Of a stretch of DNA of 64,000 nt, positions 54,740 through 63,495 are shown piece by piece. This DNA comes from Actinomyces faecalis. Lineage in GTDB: Bacteria > Actinomycetota > Actinomycetes > Actinomycetales > Actinomycetaceae. The notes beneath the pieces are model-generated. The model had not been told where the DNA came from and ran no database searches. It saw nothing but the letters and a program-made list of their open reading frames with translations. Both the position numbers and the translations under genes were made by a program. The stretch is taken from NCBI RefSeq assembly GCF_013184985.2, contig NZ_CP063418.1:2170001-2234000 (forward strand), read 5' to 3'. The first letter of the stretch is position 1. The number at the start of each line of letters is the position of its first letter.

Positions 54740-56461
54740 GTGACATTCCTGGTCAACGACCCACTGACCTTCGCCGCAGACAGCCTTCGCGGCTTCGTTG
54801 CCGCCCACGCCGATCTGGTCCAGCCCGTCCACGGCGGCGTCGTGCGCGCGACCACCTCCCCCGAGGGCGAGGTCGCCGTCGTCGTCGGCGGCGGCAGCGG
54901 CCACTACCCGGCCTTCGCCGGCTGGGTGGGTCCCGGCATCGCCCACGGCGCCGTGTGCGGCAACATCTTCGCCTCCCCCTCCGCGTCCCAGGTCATCTCC
55001 GTCACCCGCTCGGCCGACAACGGGGCCGGCACGCTCCTGCTCTTCGGCAACTACGCCGGCGACTGTCTCCAGTTCGGCCAGGGCGCCGAGGCACTGGCCG
55101 AGGAGGGCATCGACGCCCGTATCGTGACGATCTCCGACGACGTCGCCTCCGGCAAGCCGGACCAGCACCGCGAGCGCCGCGGCATCGCCGGTGACCTCAT
55201 CGTGGCGAAGGTCGCCGGCGCGGCTGCCGCACGGGGAGACAACCTTGACCAGGTCGAGGCCCTGGCCTGGCGCTCGAACGACCTCACCCGCTCCCTCGGT
55301 ATTGCCTTCTCCGGGCCGACCCTGCCAGGCGCCACCGAGCCGCTCTTCGAGGTCGCTGACGGCACCTACGAGCTGGGGCTCGGGATCCATGGCGAACCCG
55401 GGCTGTCCAGCCACAAGCTGGTTGGTGCGACCGAGGTCGCCCAGCACCTGGTCTCCGGCGTTCTCGCAGAGGAGCCTGAGCGCGGCAGGGACGGTTACGA
55501 CGGCCGCGTGGCCGTGATCGTCAACGGCCTGGGCGCGACCAAGTACGAAGAGCTCTTCGTCCTGTACGGCGACATTGCCGAGCTGCTGGAGCAGGCAGGG
55601 CTGACCGTCGTCGCTCCCGTCGTCGACGAGGCTGTCACGAGCCTGGACATGGCCGGAGTCTCCCTGACGGTCTGCTTCCTCGACGAGGAGCTGGAGTCGC
55701 TGTGGACCGCCCCGGCCTACACCCCCGCCTTCACTCGCGGCCAGGTTGACGGAGCCGCGCTGGGCGGCGCCCGCCGTGAGGTCAAGGACGACGCCGCGAC
55801 CCAGATCACCCGGGGCGGCGAGGCCTCGGTCGCGCAGGCCCGGCGCGTGACCGAGCTGCTCGACCTCGTGGCCCGTACCTGCAAGGCGAACGCCGAGTCC
55901 CTCGGTCAGCTCGACTCCATCGCCGGCGACGGCGACCACGGTCAGGGCATGGTGCTGGGCGCTACCGCCGCCTCCAGCGCCGCGCACGCCGCACTCGAGG
56001 CCAGGGCTGGAGCGGCCACGCTGCTGACGCTGGCTGGCCAGGCCTGGGCCGAGGGAGCAGGGGGCACCTCCGGAGCCCTGTGGGGGCGCACCCTGGAGAC
56101 GATTGCCGCAAGCTTGAGCGACGAGACCCGGACGGAGGAAGGCGAGCTGATCCAGGCGGTTGCCGCCGGCGCCCGTGCCGTCGCCGAGTTCGGCGGGGCC
56201 CAGATCGGCGACAAGACCATGGTCGACGCCACCGAGCCCTTCGCCCAGTCCATGAGCGAGGCCGGCGCTGACCTGGCAGCTGCCTTCCGGGACGCCGCCG
56301 AGGTCGCTACCCAGGCCGCCGCCTCCACCGCGGACATGGTGGCCCGCAAGGGACGTGCCAAGACTCACGGGGACGCCTCCCTGGGACACCCCGACCCCGG
56401 CGCGGTCTCCTTCTCGCAGATCGTCACCGCCGTCGCCCAGGAGCTGACGGCCAGCTCCTGA
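54740..56461 (+). CDS. Fused DhaK-DhaL kinase (dihydroxyacetone / erythrulose kinase type)
   Basis: 573 residues, ATP-dependent single-chain kinase. N-terminal DhaK domain with GGGSGHYPAFAGWVG and His217 in GIHGEPG, which forms the covalent hemiaminal with the keto substrate in this family. C-terminal DhaL domain from ~365, with the Mg-ATP motif AGDGDHGQGM (Asp397, Asp399). Start at GTG 54740 with AGAGGAG 6 nt before it; the frame is open 73 codons further but that part spans the promoter. Substrates in the family are dihydroxyacetone or D-/L-erythrulose (DerK/LerK). The neighbouring isomerases favour a tetrulose, but this is inference. Confidence 0.88.
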   Translation: MTFLVNDPLTFAADSLRGFVAAHADLVQPVHGGVVRATTSPEGEVAVVVGGGSGHYPAFAGWVGPGIAHGAVCGNIFASPSASQVISVTRSADNGAGTLLLFGNYAGDCLQFGQGAEALAEEGIDARIVTISDDVASGKPDQHRERRGIAGDLIVAKVAGAAAARGDNLDQVEALAWRSNDLTRSLGIAFSGPTLPGATEPLFEVADGTYELGLGIHGEPGLSSHKLVGATEVAQHLVSGVLAEEPERGRDGYDGRVAVIVNGLGATKYEELFVLYGDIAELLEQAGLTVVAPVVDEAVTSLDMAGVSLTVCFLDEELESLWTAPAYTPAFTRGQVDGAALGGARREVKDDAATQITRGGEASVAQARRVTELLDLVARTCKANAESLGQLDSIAGDGDHGQGMVLGATAASSAAHAALEARAGAATLLTLAGQAWAEGAGGTSGALWGRTLETIAASLSDETRTEEGELIQAVAAGARAVAEFGGAQIGDKTMVDATEPFAQSMSEAGADLAAAFRDAAEVATQAAASTADMVARKGRAKTHGDASLGHPDPGAVSFSQIVTAVAQELTASS

Positions 56462-56567
56462 CGGCTGCCCCACCACATACCTCAAGCCTGACCCGCCCCG
56501 GAGCGAGCCAGGCCAGGACCTACGCACCCTGAACGACACATCAACTGAACGCATCAAGGAGGATGAC

Positions 56568-57491
56568 GTGTACACAGCAGACGGCTGGCCCATCGCAGCC
56601 AAGATCAGCTACGGCCCGTACACCGAGGACGGCCAGCTTGCCGCAGAGGCACCGGCGAGCGTCTGGCGCGAGCAGCTGTCCCAGGTGGCCGAGCTGGGCT
56701 ACCGCTACATCGACCCCATGGACGACTGGGTGCCGATCGGCGACATCAGCGACGAGCGCTTCGCTGAGCTCAAGGAGGTCCTGGACGACCTCGACCTGCG
56801 CATCATCGCCATCTCGATCGGACGCAACTCGGTGATCGACACCGAGCGTGGCGATGAGAACCTGGCGATGGTCCACCGCACCATCGACCGCGGTGCCGAG
56901 CTGGGCGCAAAGTTCGTCAACGTCGGCTTCCTGCAGGAGCTCTACCCTGCCCAGAAGGAGGCCCTGTGGTTCTGGCTGGCCGACGGCCACCACGACGACC
57001 CTGCTCTGTACGACAAGGCCGTCGAGCGCGTCCGCGAGCTGGGCGAGCACGCGCAGGGCCTGGGCATGCAGATCAGCCTGGAGATGTACGAGGACACCTT
57101 CCTCGGCACCCCCGAGGGCGCTGTCCAGTTCCTCAAGGACGTGGACCACGCCGCCGTCGGCATCAACCCTGACATCGGCAACCTCATCCGTCTGCACCGG
57201 CCCATGCCCAAGGGCGAGGACATGTACGACATCGTGCTGCCCTACGCCAACTACTGGCACATCAAGAACTACATCCGCGACGAGGACCCGGCCACCGGCT
57301 CCTACATGTCCGCACCCGTGCCCCTCAAGTACGGGACGATCAACTACCGCGCCGTGATCCGCAAGGCTCTCAAGCTCGGTTACACCGGCCCCTTCATGGT
57401 CGAGCACTACGGCTCGGACTGGCTCGGCGTAGGCGCCGAGAACGCCGAGTACATCCGCGACGTCATCCGCTCCTACCTCAGCAACAAGTAG
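56568..57491 (+). CDS. TIM-barrel sugar (phosphate) isomerase/epimerase, AP-endonuclease-2 fold
   Basis: 307 residues, a xylose-isomerase-like barrel. Features include LGAKFVNVGFLQELYP, a Glu in ISLEMYEDTFLG, the metal-site segment GINPDIGNLIRLH, NYWHIKNYI and a final Glu in FMVEHYGSDWLG. These are the metal-binding Glu/Asp/His positions of this fold. GTG 56568 has AAGGAGGA close upstream; an overlapping ATG at 56563 is in another frame. It follows the kinase gene by 106 bp. The reaction is not determined; interconversion of a ketose, tetrulose or its phosphate fits the kinase next to it. Confidence 0.8.
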   Translation: MYTADGWPIAAKISYGPYTEDGQLAAEAPASVWREQLSQVAELGYRYIDPMDDWVPIGDISDERFAELKEVLDDLDLRIIAISIGRNSVIDTERGDENLAMVHRTIDRGAELGAKFVNVGFLQELYPAQKEALWFWLADGHHDDPALYDKAVERVRELGEHAQGLGMQISLEMYEDTFLGTPEGAVQFLKDVDHAAVGINPDIGNLIRLHRPMPKGEDMYDIVLPYANYWHIKNYIRDEDPATGSYMSAPVPLKYGTINYRAVIRKALKLGYTGPFMVEHYGSDWLGVGAENAEYIRDVIRSYLSNK

Positions 57492-57525
57492 GGACGACGT
57501 CCCGACAGGCCTTCCACGGCCACGC

Positions 57526-57561
57526 CTGTGCTGGGGTGCGACCACTCGCACCCCAGCACAG
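57526..57561 (+). terminator. Hairpin between isomerase and MFS genes
   Basis: Perfect 16-bp inverted repeat (57526-57541 / 57546-57561) with a tight CCAC loop. It may partly terminate the kinase-isomerase message before the transporter gene. Confidence 0.75.
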
Positions 57562-57644
57562 GGAGGGTGCGCCCTGAGCGCCCCATGACGACCACACGTC
57601 GTCTCCCACCTACCACCCCCTCAGACGTGACAAGGAGGTCACAC

Positions 57645-59018
57645 ATGACCCACCACCCCCCTCTGCGCACCGGCTTCACGCCTAAGCCCGCCATCGTGGA
57701 GTCCGCTCTGTCCAAGGTGACCAAGCGCCTCATTCCGTTCCTGCTGCTGATGTACGTCATCGCCTTCGTTGACCGCACCAACCTCGGCTGGGCACAGCAG
57801 GCCTGGGAGGCCGACTACGGCATCTCCACCGCCGCCTACACCTTCGGCGCCACACTCTTCTTCATCGGCTACGCCGTCTTCGAGGTCCCCTCAAACCTCA
57901 TCATGCACCGAGTCGGTGCACGCTGGTGGATGACCCGAATCATGATCAGCTGGGGCATCGTCGCCGCCTGCTTTATGTTCGTCCAGGGACCAACAAGCTT
58001 CTACATCCTCCGTTTCCTGCTGGGTATCACCGAGGCTGGGTTCTTCCCCGGCGTCATGCTCTACCTGACCTACTGGTACCCGGCTGCTCGCCGCTCCTGG
58101 GCCACAGGCCTGTTCTACATGGGCCTGCCTATCGCCAACATGTTCGGCAACCCCCTGTCCGGCGGCCTCCTGGAGCTTGACGGCCTGCTCGGCATGGACG
58201 GCATCCACTGGATGTTCCTAGTCGAGGGCCTGCTCGCCGTCGTCGTCGGCCTCATCTGCCCCTTCGTGCTGGTCGACCGCCCTGCCAACGCTCGCTGGCT
58301 GACCCAGGACGAGAAGGAGCACTTGAGCGAGCAGATCGCTCACGAGGAGAGTGCCAAGCACGAGGCCAAGCCGATCTCGTGGAAGCAGGCGATGCTCGAT
58401 CCTCGCATCCTCTACTTCTGCCTCATCTACCTGTGCATCCAGGCCTCCGTCTACGGCCTGACCTTCTTCCTGCCCAAGCAGGTCGTCAACATGACCAATG
58501 GTGAGGCCGGCCTCAAGGCCTCGCTCATCACCGCCATCCCGTGGGCCGTGGCCCTCATCGGCGTCATCATCCTGCCCAAGATCGCGGACCGCCGTCAGAA
58601 CCACGCCGGCCTGGCTGCGCTCATGCTGGCCTTCTCCGGAATCGGTATCGGCGGCTCGGCATTCTTCCTGCACAGCCCGGTGCCGGCCCTCATGCTGCTG
58701 TCCATCGCGGCCGTCGGCTTCGTGACCGCCCAGCCAGTCTTCTGGCAGCTGCCCACCCGTTACCTCAGCGGTGCCGCTCTTGCTGGCGCCACCGGCCTGA
58801 TCAACGCCCTGGGCAACCTCGGCGGCTGGCTCGCCCCGCTTCTGCGCACCTGGGCGACCACCCACGTCGGTGGCAGCGTCGAGGCCCCCAACGAGGCCGC
58901 CGGACTCATCGTCCTGGGCCTGGCCGGCATCATCGGTCTCTTCCTCGTCCTGGGGCTGCGCCTGTTCAAGGCCAGCGACAAGGAGCGCGCAGCCGCTGCA
59001 CTCCAGGAGTCGCTCTGA
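57645..59018 (+). CDS. MFS transporter, anion:cation symporter (sugar-acid) family, first copy
   Basis: 457 residues, 12 predicted membrane segments. N-terminal LLLMYVIAFVDRTNLGWAQQ and the loop EVPSNLIMHRVGARWWMTRIM are hallmarks of the ACS family (phthalate, tartrate, galactonate transporters), as are TEAGFFPGVMLYLTYWYP and a cytoplasmic central loop. Start at ATG 57645 with AAGGAGG 6 nt upstream; an earlier open start at 57528 overlaps the hairpin. Base composition and codon use match the host, unlike the second MFS gene. Substrate likely a small acid or polyol entering the kinase pathway. Confidence 0.9.
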   Translation: MTHHPPLRTGFTPKPAIVESALSKVTKRLIPFLLLMYVIAFVDRTNLGWAQQAWEADYGISTAAYTFGATLFFIGYAVFEVPSNLIMHRVGARWWMTRIMISWGIVAACFMFVQGPTSFYILRFLLGITEAGFFPGVMLYLTYWYPAARRSWATGLFYMGLPIANMFGNPLSGGLLELDGLLGMDGIHWMFLVEGLLAVVVGLICPFVLVDRPANARWLTQDEKEHLSEQIAHEESAKHEAKPISWKQAMLDPRILYFCLIYLCIQASVYGLTFFLPKQVVNMTNGEAGLKASLITAIPWAVALIGVIILPKIADRRQNHAGLAALMLAFSGIGIGGSAFFLHSPVPALMLLSIAAVGFVTAQPVFWQLPTRYLSGAALAGATGLINALGNLGGWLAPLLRTWATTHVGGSVEAPNEAAGLIVLGLAGIIGLFLVLGLRLFKASDKERAAAALQESL

Positions 59019-59076
59019 CCCGCACCATCCCGTTCCAGAACCACTACTCACAAATCTCAACTGATTGGAGAATCCC

Positions 59077-59859
59077 ATGAAGGACTACACCAAGCCCGTC
59101 TTCCCTGAGGCTCGTACCGCCGTCGTCTCCGGCTGCGGCGCCCCGCGCGGCATCGCCCGCGCCGTTGCCCGCCGTCTGGCTGACGAGGGCTGGAACATCG
59201 TCGCCGTGGACCTCAACCCGGCCGTCAAGGACTTCGAGACCGAGCTGGGCCAGGCCCACCCCGATCTCAAGGTCCGTGCCCTCGTCCTGGACATCGCCGA
59301 CCAGGAGGCCGTGGCCGCCGCCTTCGCTGAGGTCGCGAAGGAGATGCCCCCGGTCGTCGGTCTGGCCAACGTGGCCGGTATCGCCTGCCCGGTCCCGCTG
59401 GAGGAGCTCGACGCCGAGCTGTTCGACAAGGTCGTCGGCGTCAACTGCCGCGGCACCATGCTCATGATGAAGTACGCCGCCGAGGAGATGAAGAAGTACG
59501 GCATCGGCCGTATCGTCAACTTCTCCTCCATCACCGCCCTCGACGGTGGCGGCACCTTCTCCAAGTTCGCCTACGCCGCCGCCAAGGCGGGGGTCCTCGG
59601 AGTCACCCGTGGCGGCGCCCGCGAGCTGGGCCAGTACGGCATCACCGTCAACGCCCTACTGCCCGGACCGATTGACACCGACATCATGGGCGGCAAGCTG
59701 ACCGACGAGCGCAAGGCGCAGATGTCCTCCAACATCCCAGTCGGCCGCGTGGGCCAGCCCGAGGAGATCGCGGCCGTCGTCAGCTTCTTCCTGTCGGCAG
59801 ACGCCTCCTTCGTCAACGGCGTGTCCATCAACGTCGACGGCGGCAAGCACATGCACTGA
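59077..59859 (+). CDS. Short-chain dehydrogenase/reductase
   Basis: 260 residues, classical SDR. Cofactor motif SGCGAPRGIA replaces the usual TGxxxGIG; Asp in IVAVDLNP favours NAD(H). NVAG, catalytic Ser in NFSSIT and YAAAK are present, and the C-terminus is VNGVSINVDGGKHMH. Start at ATG 59077 with GGAG 6 nt before it; TTG 59065 is not needed. It probably oxidises the polyol (or reduces the keto sugar) handled by the kinase. Its last codons form part of a 40-bp direct repeat shared with the end of the PdxA-type gene, marking the junction of the inserted cassette. Confidence 0.9.
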   Translation: MKDYTKPVFPEARTAVVSGCGAPRGIARAVARRLADEGWNIVAVDLNPAVKDFETELGQAHPDLKVRALVLDIADQEAVAAAFAEVAKEMPPVVGLANVAGIACPVPLEELDAELFDKVVGVNCRGTMLMMKYAAEEMKKYGIGRIVNFSSITALDGGGTFSKFAYAAAKAGVLGVTRGGARELGQYGITVNALLPGPIDTDIMGGKLTDERKAQMSSNIPVGRVGQPEEIAAVVSFFLSADASFVNGVSINVDGGKHMH

Positions 59860-59885
59860 CGTCACGCGCACCAGGCGCTGTGGTC
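59846..59885 (+). repeat. 40-bp direct repeat, left copy
   Basis: Exact 40-bp match to 63310-63349. It covers the last ~4 codons and the stop of the SDR gene plus 26 bp downstream. Beyond the exact part, TGCCGTCT recurs 13-14 bp further in both copies (59898 and 63363), so the homology originally extended to ~60 bp. Confidence 0.95.
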
Positions 59886-60001
59886 AGCGGGTGGCAATGC
59901 CGTCTACCCGAACTTATGAAAACAGCGAGGCCAGTTCTCCCAAACCTTCCACACAACTCGATAATTTTCACGGTCAACAGATAAGCAAAGGGGCTTATTT
60001 A

Positions 60002-61336
60002 ATGATATCCAATAGCCAAATATACGCGCCAGACAAGAAGGCGACACACAAGAGATTTGGTATATTCGTCATCCTCTGGCTTCTCGTTCTTCTGAACTAT
60101 GTTGATCGCTCCACACTATCCATTGCCCTCCCCTATATGGAAAAGGACCTGGGGCTCTCTGCAGACATGCAAGGATGGATACTTTCTCTCTTCTTCTGGA
60201 CATACCTTGTGTTCCAGGTCCCCGGTGGCTGGCTCCTTGACAAGTTCGGCCCCAGGCGGGTGGTCAGCATTGCGGGCCTACTTTGGGGGTCGCTCCAGCT
60301 CGGAATCGGCTTCCTCACATCGGGTACCGCGCTCGGCGCAGCCCGACTCGGGCTTGGCGCCTTTGAAGCACCCACCGCCCCTTCAGGGGCGAAGGTCAAC
60401 TCAAGCTGGCTAAGCGAGAGCGAACGAGGCCGTGGAGCCACCTTCGTCGATATGGCAGGCCCCTTTGGTAGCGCCGTCGGAGGTGTACTCGTCACTGCCG
60501 TCATCGGAATATTTGGTTCATGGCGCTGGGCATTCTTTGTCACAGGAGCGCTGACGATTGTTCTCGCAATCATCTATTGGACCTACGTACGCGATACCCC
60601 CGAGGAGCATCCAGGGGTCAACGAAGCAGAACTGGCTCACATCAAAGGCCAGAACGTTGAGAATGCAGGAAAGCAGCAATCAACCATTCGCGTGGTGAAG
60701 GAAGATGCTCCTCTACCCTCCTTGAGAGATTACGCTGTCTCGATCTCCTGGTGGGGATTCTGGCTCGGCCGCCTCGGCTGGGCGACAGTGTGGTGGGGCA
60801 TCATCTCCTGGACACCTTCCTACCTTCATCAAGCCAGAGGATTTGATCTCATGGGACTAGGTGGGGCCACATTCCTCATTTTCGGTATGGGAGCCGTCGG
60901 TCAGCTGGTTGCAGGAAGCCTCGCCGATTGGGGGCGCAAACAATTTGGAAACTATAACATGGTGATGAAGAGCATCCTCGTCGGCTCTGCATTTTTCATG
61001 GCAATGAGCGTCCTACTGATCCCCATGGTTTCGAGTGCCACCCTATGTCTTGCCATGCTCTCATCAGCAGTATTTTTCACAAACTTCGGTGGACTGTACT
61101 GGGCTATCCCCGCCTGGCTTGCTCCAGGCCCACAAGTGGGCGCCGTCGGTTCCGTCATGAATATCGCTTCAAGCCTCGGAGGCGCCCTCGCGCCCGTGAT
61201 CATGGGATACACGATCAAAATTGCAGGAGGATCATACTCCGGCGCCTTTTTCTTCCTCGTGGCGGCCGCAGCCCTCTACATGCTCGGCTCGGCACTGATC
61301 AATTTCCGCAAACCCCTAGCTTCTGCTAGATCCTGA
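60002..61336 (+). CDS. MFS transporter, anion:cation symporter family, second copy (in cassette)
   Basis: 444 residues, 12 membrane segments, ACS family with LLVLLNYVDRSTLSIALPYM, VPGGWLLDKFGPRRV and FEAPTAPSGAKVNSSWL. Closer to the hexuronate/galactonate-type members than the first MFS protein. Start at ATG 60002 with AAAGGGG upstream; the frame is open to the repeat but without a ribosome site. A small hairpin, ATAAGC-N6-GCTTAT, holds the purine-rich site in its loop. AT-rich codon use sets it apart from flanking genes. Confidence 0.9.
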   Translation: MISNSQIYAPDKKATHKRFGIFVILWLLVLLNYVDRSTLSIALPYMEKDLGLSADMQGWILSLFFWTYLVFQVPGGWLLDKFGPRRVVSIAGLLWGSLQLGIGFLTSGTALGAARLGLGAFEAPTAPSGAKVNSSWLSESERGRGATFVDMAGPFGSAVGGVLVTAVIGIFGSWRWAFFVTGALTIVLAIIYWTYVRDTPEEHPGVNEAELAHIKGQNVENAGKQQSTIRVVKEDAPLPSLRDYAVSISWWGFWLGRLGWATVWWGIISWTPSYLHQARGFDLMGLGGATFLIFGMGAVGQLVAGSLADWGRKQFGNYNMVMKSILVGSAFFMAMSVLLIPMVSSATLCLAMLSSAVFFTNFGGLYWAIPAWLAPGPQVGAVGSVMNIASSLGGALAPVIMGYTIKIAGGSYSGAFFFLVAAAALYMLGSALINFRKPLASARS

Positions 61337-61350
61337 GCACAGGAAACACT

Positions 61351-62280
61351 ATGACTACATATAATGGACCGGTTATCGATGCACATCACCACTTCTGGGA
61401 GCCTTCTCTCGGAAAGCAGCCCTGGCTACTTCCAGGAGTAGATATAGGCTTTCGTTACGGCCCCTACGAGAGCATCAAGCGCGACTACCTCCCGCCGGAC
61501 ATCATCAAAGATGCATCCACAGCAGGTATCAACCTCGTCGGCACTGTCACCATGGAGACAGAATGGGAAGAGGATGATCCGATTGGAGAGATGGAATACA
61601 CCGCCAACATCTCGAAGAAATACGGTCTGCCCAACGCCGCTGTCGCACATGCTCTACTCCACCACCCAGATGTTGAGCAGACACTCGAAGAACTATCCAA
61701 CATACCATTGGTCCGAGGCGTGAGACACAAACCGGGGCAGGCGCCGTCACCCAAGATGGCAGCACAGTACAAGACACTCATGACCGACAGTGCCTGGCTT
61801 CACGGCATCAGCCTCCTTCGCAAATACGGTCTCAGTTTTGACCTCCAGGTAGCCTGGTGGCATCTGGATCAAGCAGAAGAAATGCTGCGGAAAAATCCTG
61901 AGCTTCCAGTCATCATCAACCATGCCGCACTACCTTCAGACCGTTCTGAAGACGCCCTTACGGCATGGCAAGAAGCGACCGCGCGAATCTCACAGTTCCC
62001 GCAGGTCACCGTAAAGGTGAGCGGCATCGGATTACAAGGAATTGCTTGGACGGCGAACAACAATCGGCGAATCGTCGAGCATCTCGCAACTTCATTCGGA
62101 CCAGATCGCATGATGTTTGCCTCGAACTTCCCAGTGGATAGCCTGACAGCCTCCTACTCAGAGATCTGGAACGGATTCCTTGAGATCGTCAAGGACTACA
62201 GTTCGACTGAGCAAAAGAAAATGTTTGCCGGAACAGCGCAGCACGTCTACCGTCTTCCCCCAGACCTGTTAACCGAGTAG
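61351..62280 (+). CDS. Amidohydrolase-2 family lactonase (L-fuconolactonase/rhamnonolactonase type)
   Basis: 309 residues, metal-dependent TIM-barrel hydrolase. N-terminal DAHHHFWEP, PLVRGVRHKPGQ, VIINHAALP and the C-terminal SNFPVDSL match COG3618-type sugar lactonases, which open gamma- or delta-lactones of sugar acids. It starts 14 bp after the MFS stop. Presumably hydrolyses a lactone imported by, or formed beside, the transporter next to it. The exact lactone is unknown; a hydrolase for another carboxylic ester is possible. Confidence 0.87.
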   Translation: MTTYNGPVIDAHHHFWEPSLGKQPWLLPGVDIGFRYGPYESIKRDYLPPDIIKDASTAGINLVGTVTMETEWEEDDPIGEMEYTANISKKYGLPNAAVAHALLHHPDVEQTLEELSNIPLVRGVRHKPGQAPSPKMAAQYKTLMTDSAWLHGISLLRKYGLSFDLQVAWWHLDQAEEMLRKNPELPVIINHAALPSDRSEDALTAWQEATARISQFPQVTVKVSGIGLQGIAWTANNNRRIVEHLATSFGPDRMMFASNFPVDSLTASYSEIWNGFLEIVKDYSSTEQKKMFAGTAQHVYRLPPDLLTE

Positions 62281-62330
62281 CACCACCACAACCAGTATGC
62301 AGAAAAAGATCGAGACGCAAGGAGAATCCT

Positions 62331-63323
62331 ATGCCCTCACATAACAAAATTCCTAAAATTACGATAACTCTTGGCGACTTTTCAGGTGTCGGACCAGAAC
62401 TCGCGGTAAGGCTGCTGTCGAATCCGACGAACCTTGAGAAGGCTGCCGTTTCTATCTTCGCATCCGCCTCGGAAATCGCTACCATCTCAGACGAGTTTAA
62501 TGTCACCGTTCCGATCGGTGACGATCCCGGTCCTGGTCACGTGTGCCTACTCGGATCCGAGCTGGCAGATATCCCCGTAGCGGCCAAACAGACTTCTGTT
62601 GCCGCCGGCCGTCGCGTGATGTCTGATCTGCGCGCTGCAGTCCAGCGCTATAGAGATGGGTTGTCGGACTCATTGATGTTCCTGCCTCTGAACAAGACCT
62701 CACTACACCTCGCTGGCATGCACGAGCACGATGAGTTACGGTGGTTCGCAAATCTCCTTGGCTTTGACGGCTTCACCAGCGAATTGAACTTCGTTCCTGG
62801 GCTGACTACCTCTCGGGTTACCTCTCATATCCCTCTGTCTGAGGTCGCTTTCGGGATCACGGCCCGAGCAGTCCGTGATGCCATCACATTGCTTCACCGT
62901 GTCATTCAGGGTACAGGTGTTCCCCACCCACGTATCGCGGTGGCTGCCCTCAACCCGCACGCGGGTGAGCACGGTCAGTTTGGACGCGAAGAGATCGAAC
63001 ACATCTCGCCAGGAATTGAATTGGCCAGTCAAGTCGATGGGGTCAATGTCGAAGGGCCATTCCCTTGCGACACGATCTTTATCAAGGCGAAGAAAGGTGA
63101 GTATGACGGTGTCGTGACCATGTATCACGATCAGGGTCAGATAGCCATGAAACTCATGGGTTTTGATTCTGGGGTCACTGTCCAAGGCGGCTTGCCTGTT
63201 CCTATCGTAACTCCGGCACACGGGACCGCATACGAGATTGTTGGTCTCGGCAAGGCTTCGCTTGGCCCCTCACAGCGAGCCTTCGACATTGCTGTGGATC
63301 TTGGGCGGCAGCACATGCACTGA
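62331..63323 (+). CDS. PdxA-family dehydrogenase (PdxA2-like, 4-phosphotetronate type)
   Basis: 330 residues. PdxA fold with GDFSGVGPELAVRLL at the N-terminus, metal-binding histidines in AGMHEHDEL, TSHIPL and MYHDQGQ, and the catalytic Lys in QIAMKLMGFDSGVTVQGGLPV. The MYHDQGQIAMKLMGF form is that of PdxA2-like proteins, which oxidise and decarboxylate D-threonate/D-erythronate 4-phosphate to dihydroxyacetone phosphate, and of TphB-type diol dehydrogenases, rather than vitamin B6 PdxA. The DUF1537 kinase that normally makes the phosphorylated substrate is not in the window. The last three residues, HMH, are encoded within the 40-bp repeat and equal those of the SDR protein. Confidence 0.88.
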   Translation: MPSHNKIPKITITLGDFSGVGPELAVRLLSNPTNLEKAAVSIFASASEIATISDEFNVTVPIGDDPGPGHVCLLGSELADIPVAAKQTSVAAGRRVMSDLRAAVQRYRDGLSDSLMFLPLNKTSLHLAGMHEHDELRWFANLLGFDGFTSELNFVPGLTTSRVTSHIPLSEVAFGITARAVRDAITLLHRVIQGTGVPHPRIAVAALNPHAGEHGQFGREEIEHISPGIELASQVDGVNVEGPFPCDTIFIKAKKGEYDGVVTMYHDQGQIAMKLMGFDSGVTVQGGLPVPIVTPAHGTAYEIVGLGKASLGPSQRAFDIAVDLGRQHMH

Positions 63324-63349
63324 CGTCACGCGCACCAGGCGCTGTGGTC
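63310..63349 (+). repeat. 40-bp direct repeat, right copy
   Basis: Exact copy of 59846-59885. It overlaps the last codons and stop of the PdxA-type gene. Just before it, the SDR-side GGCGGCAAGC reads GGCGGCAGC, one base shorter. Confidence 0.95.
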
Positions 63350-63495
63350 GGCTGAGCGGTCCTGCCGTCTGCCGATCACGGCGCCTGCGTCGTCCTCCCG
63401 TCTTCCACCCGGCACCGCCCCCCTGCGCCAGAGCCCGGTGCCATACTGACCGGGGCGCAGCAGCAAGACCTTTTCTCACCCCTGTAGGAGCTCTC

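Larger units (their letters stand above)
59886..63309 (+). mobile_element. Inserted low-GC cassette: MFS - lactonase - PdxA-type dehydrogenase
   Basis: A three-gene block bounded by the 40-bp direct repeats. By direct count, 60001-60060 has 26/60 G+C, 61021-61080 has 30/60 and 62341-62400 has 23/60, against 42/60 at 59161-59220 in the adjoining SDR gene. Codons such as ATA, AAA, AAT and TTT are frequent inside and rare outside. The block carries no integrase or transposase, so if it is mobile it was moved by a factor from elsewhere or by homologous recombination. Removing it together with one repeat would restore an SDR - TIM-like gene order. Confidence 0.7.

Noticed and set aside
54512..56602. 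Very long open frame (~700 codons) on the minus strand across the DhaK-DhaL gene
   Set aside because: It is antisense to a gene with clear catalytic motifs, is Gly/Val/Leu-repetitive without family likeness, and arises from high-GC codon bias.
60700..60960. Frameshift inside the cassette MFS gene suspected from low GC
   Set aside because: The frame is continuous and all expected membrane segments are present.
62331..63323. Vitamin B6 biosynthesis role for the PdxA-family gene
   Set aside because: The MYHDQGQIAMKLMGF signature and catabolic neighbours fit PdxA2/TphB-type enzymes better than biosynthetic PdxA.
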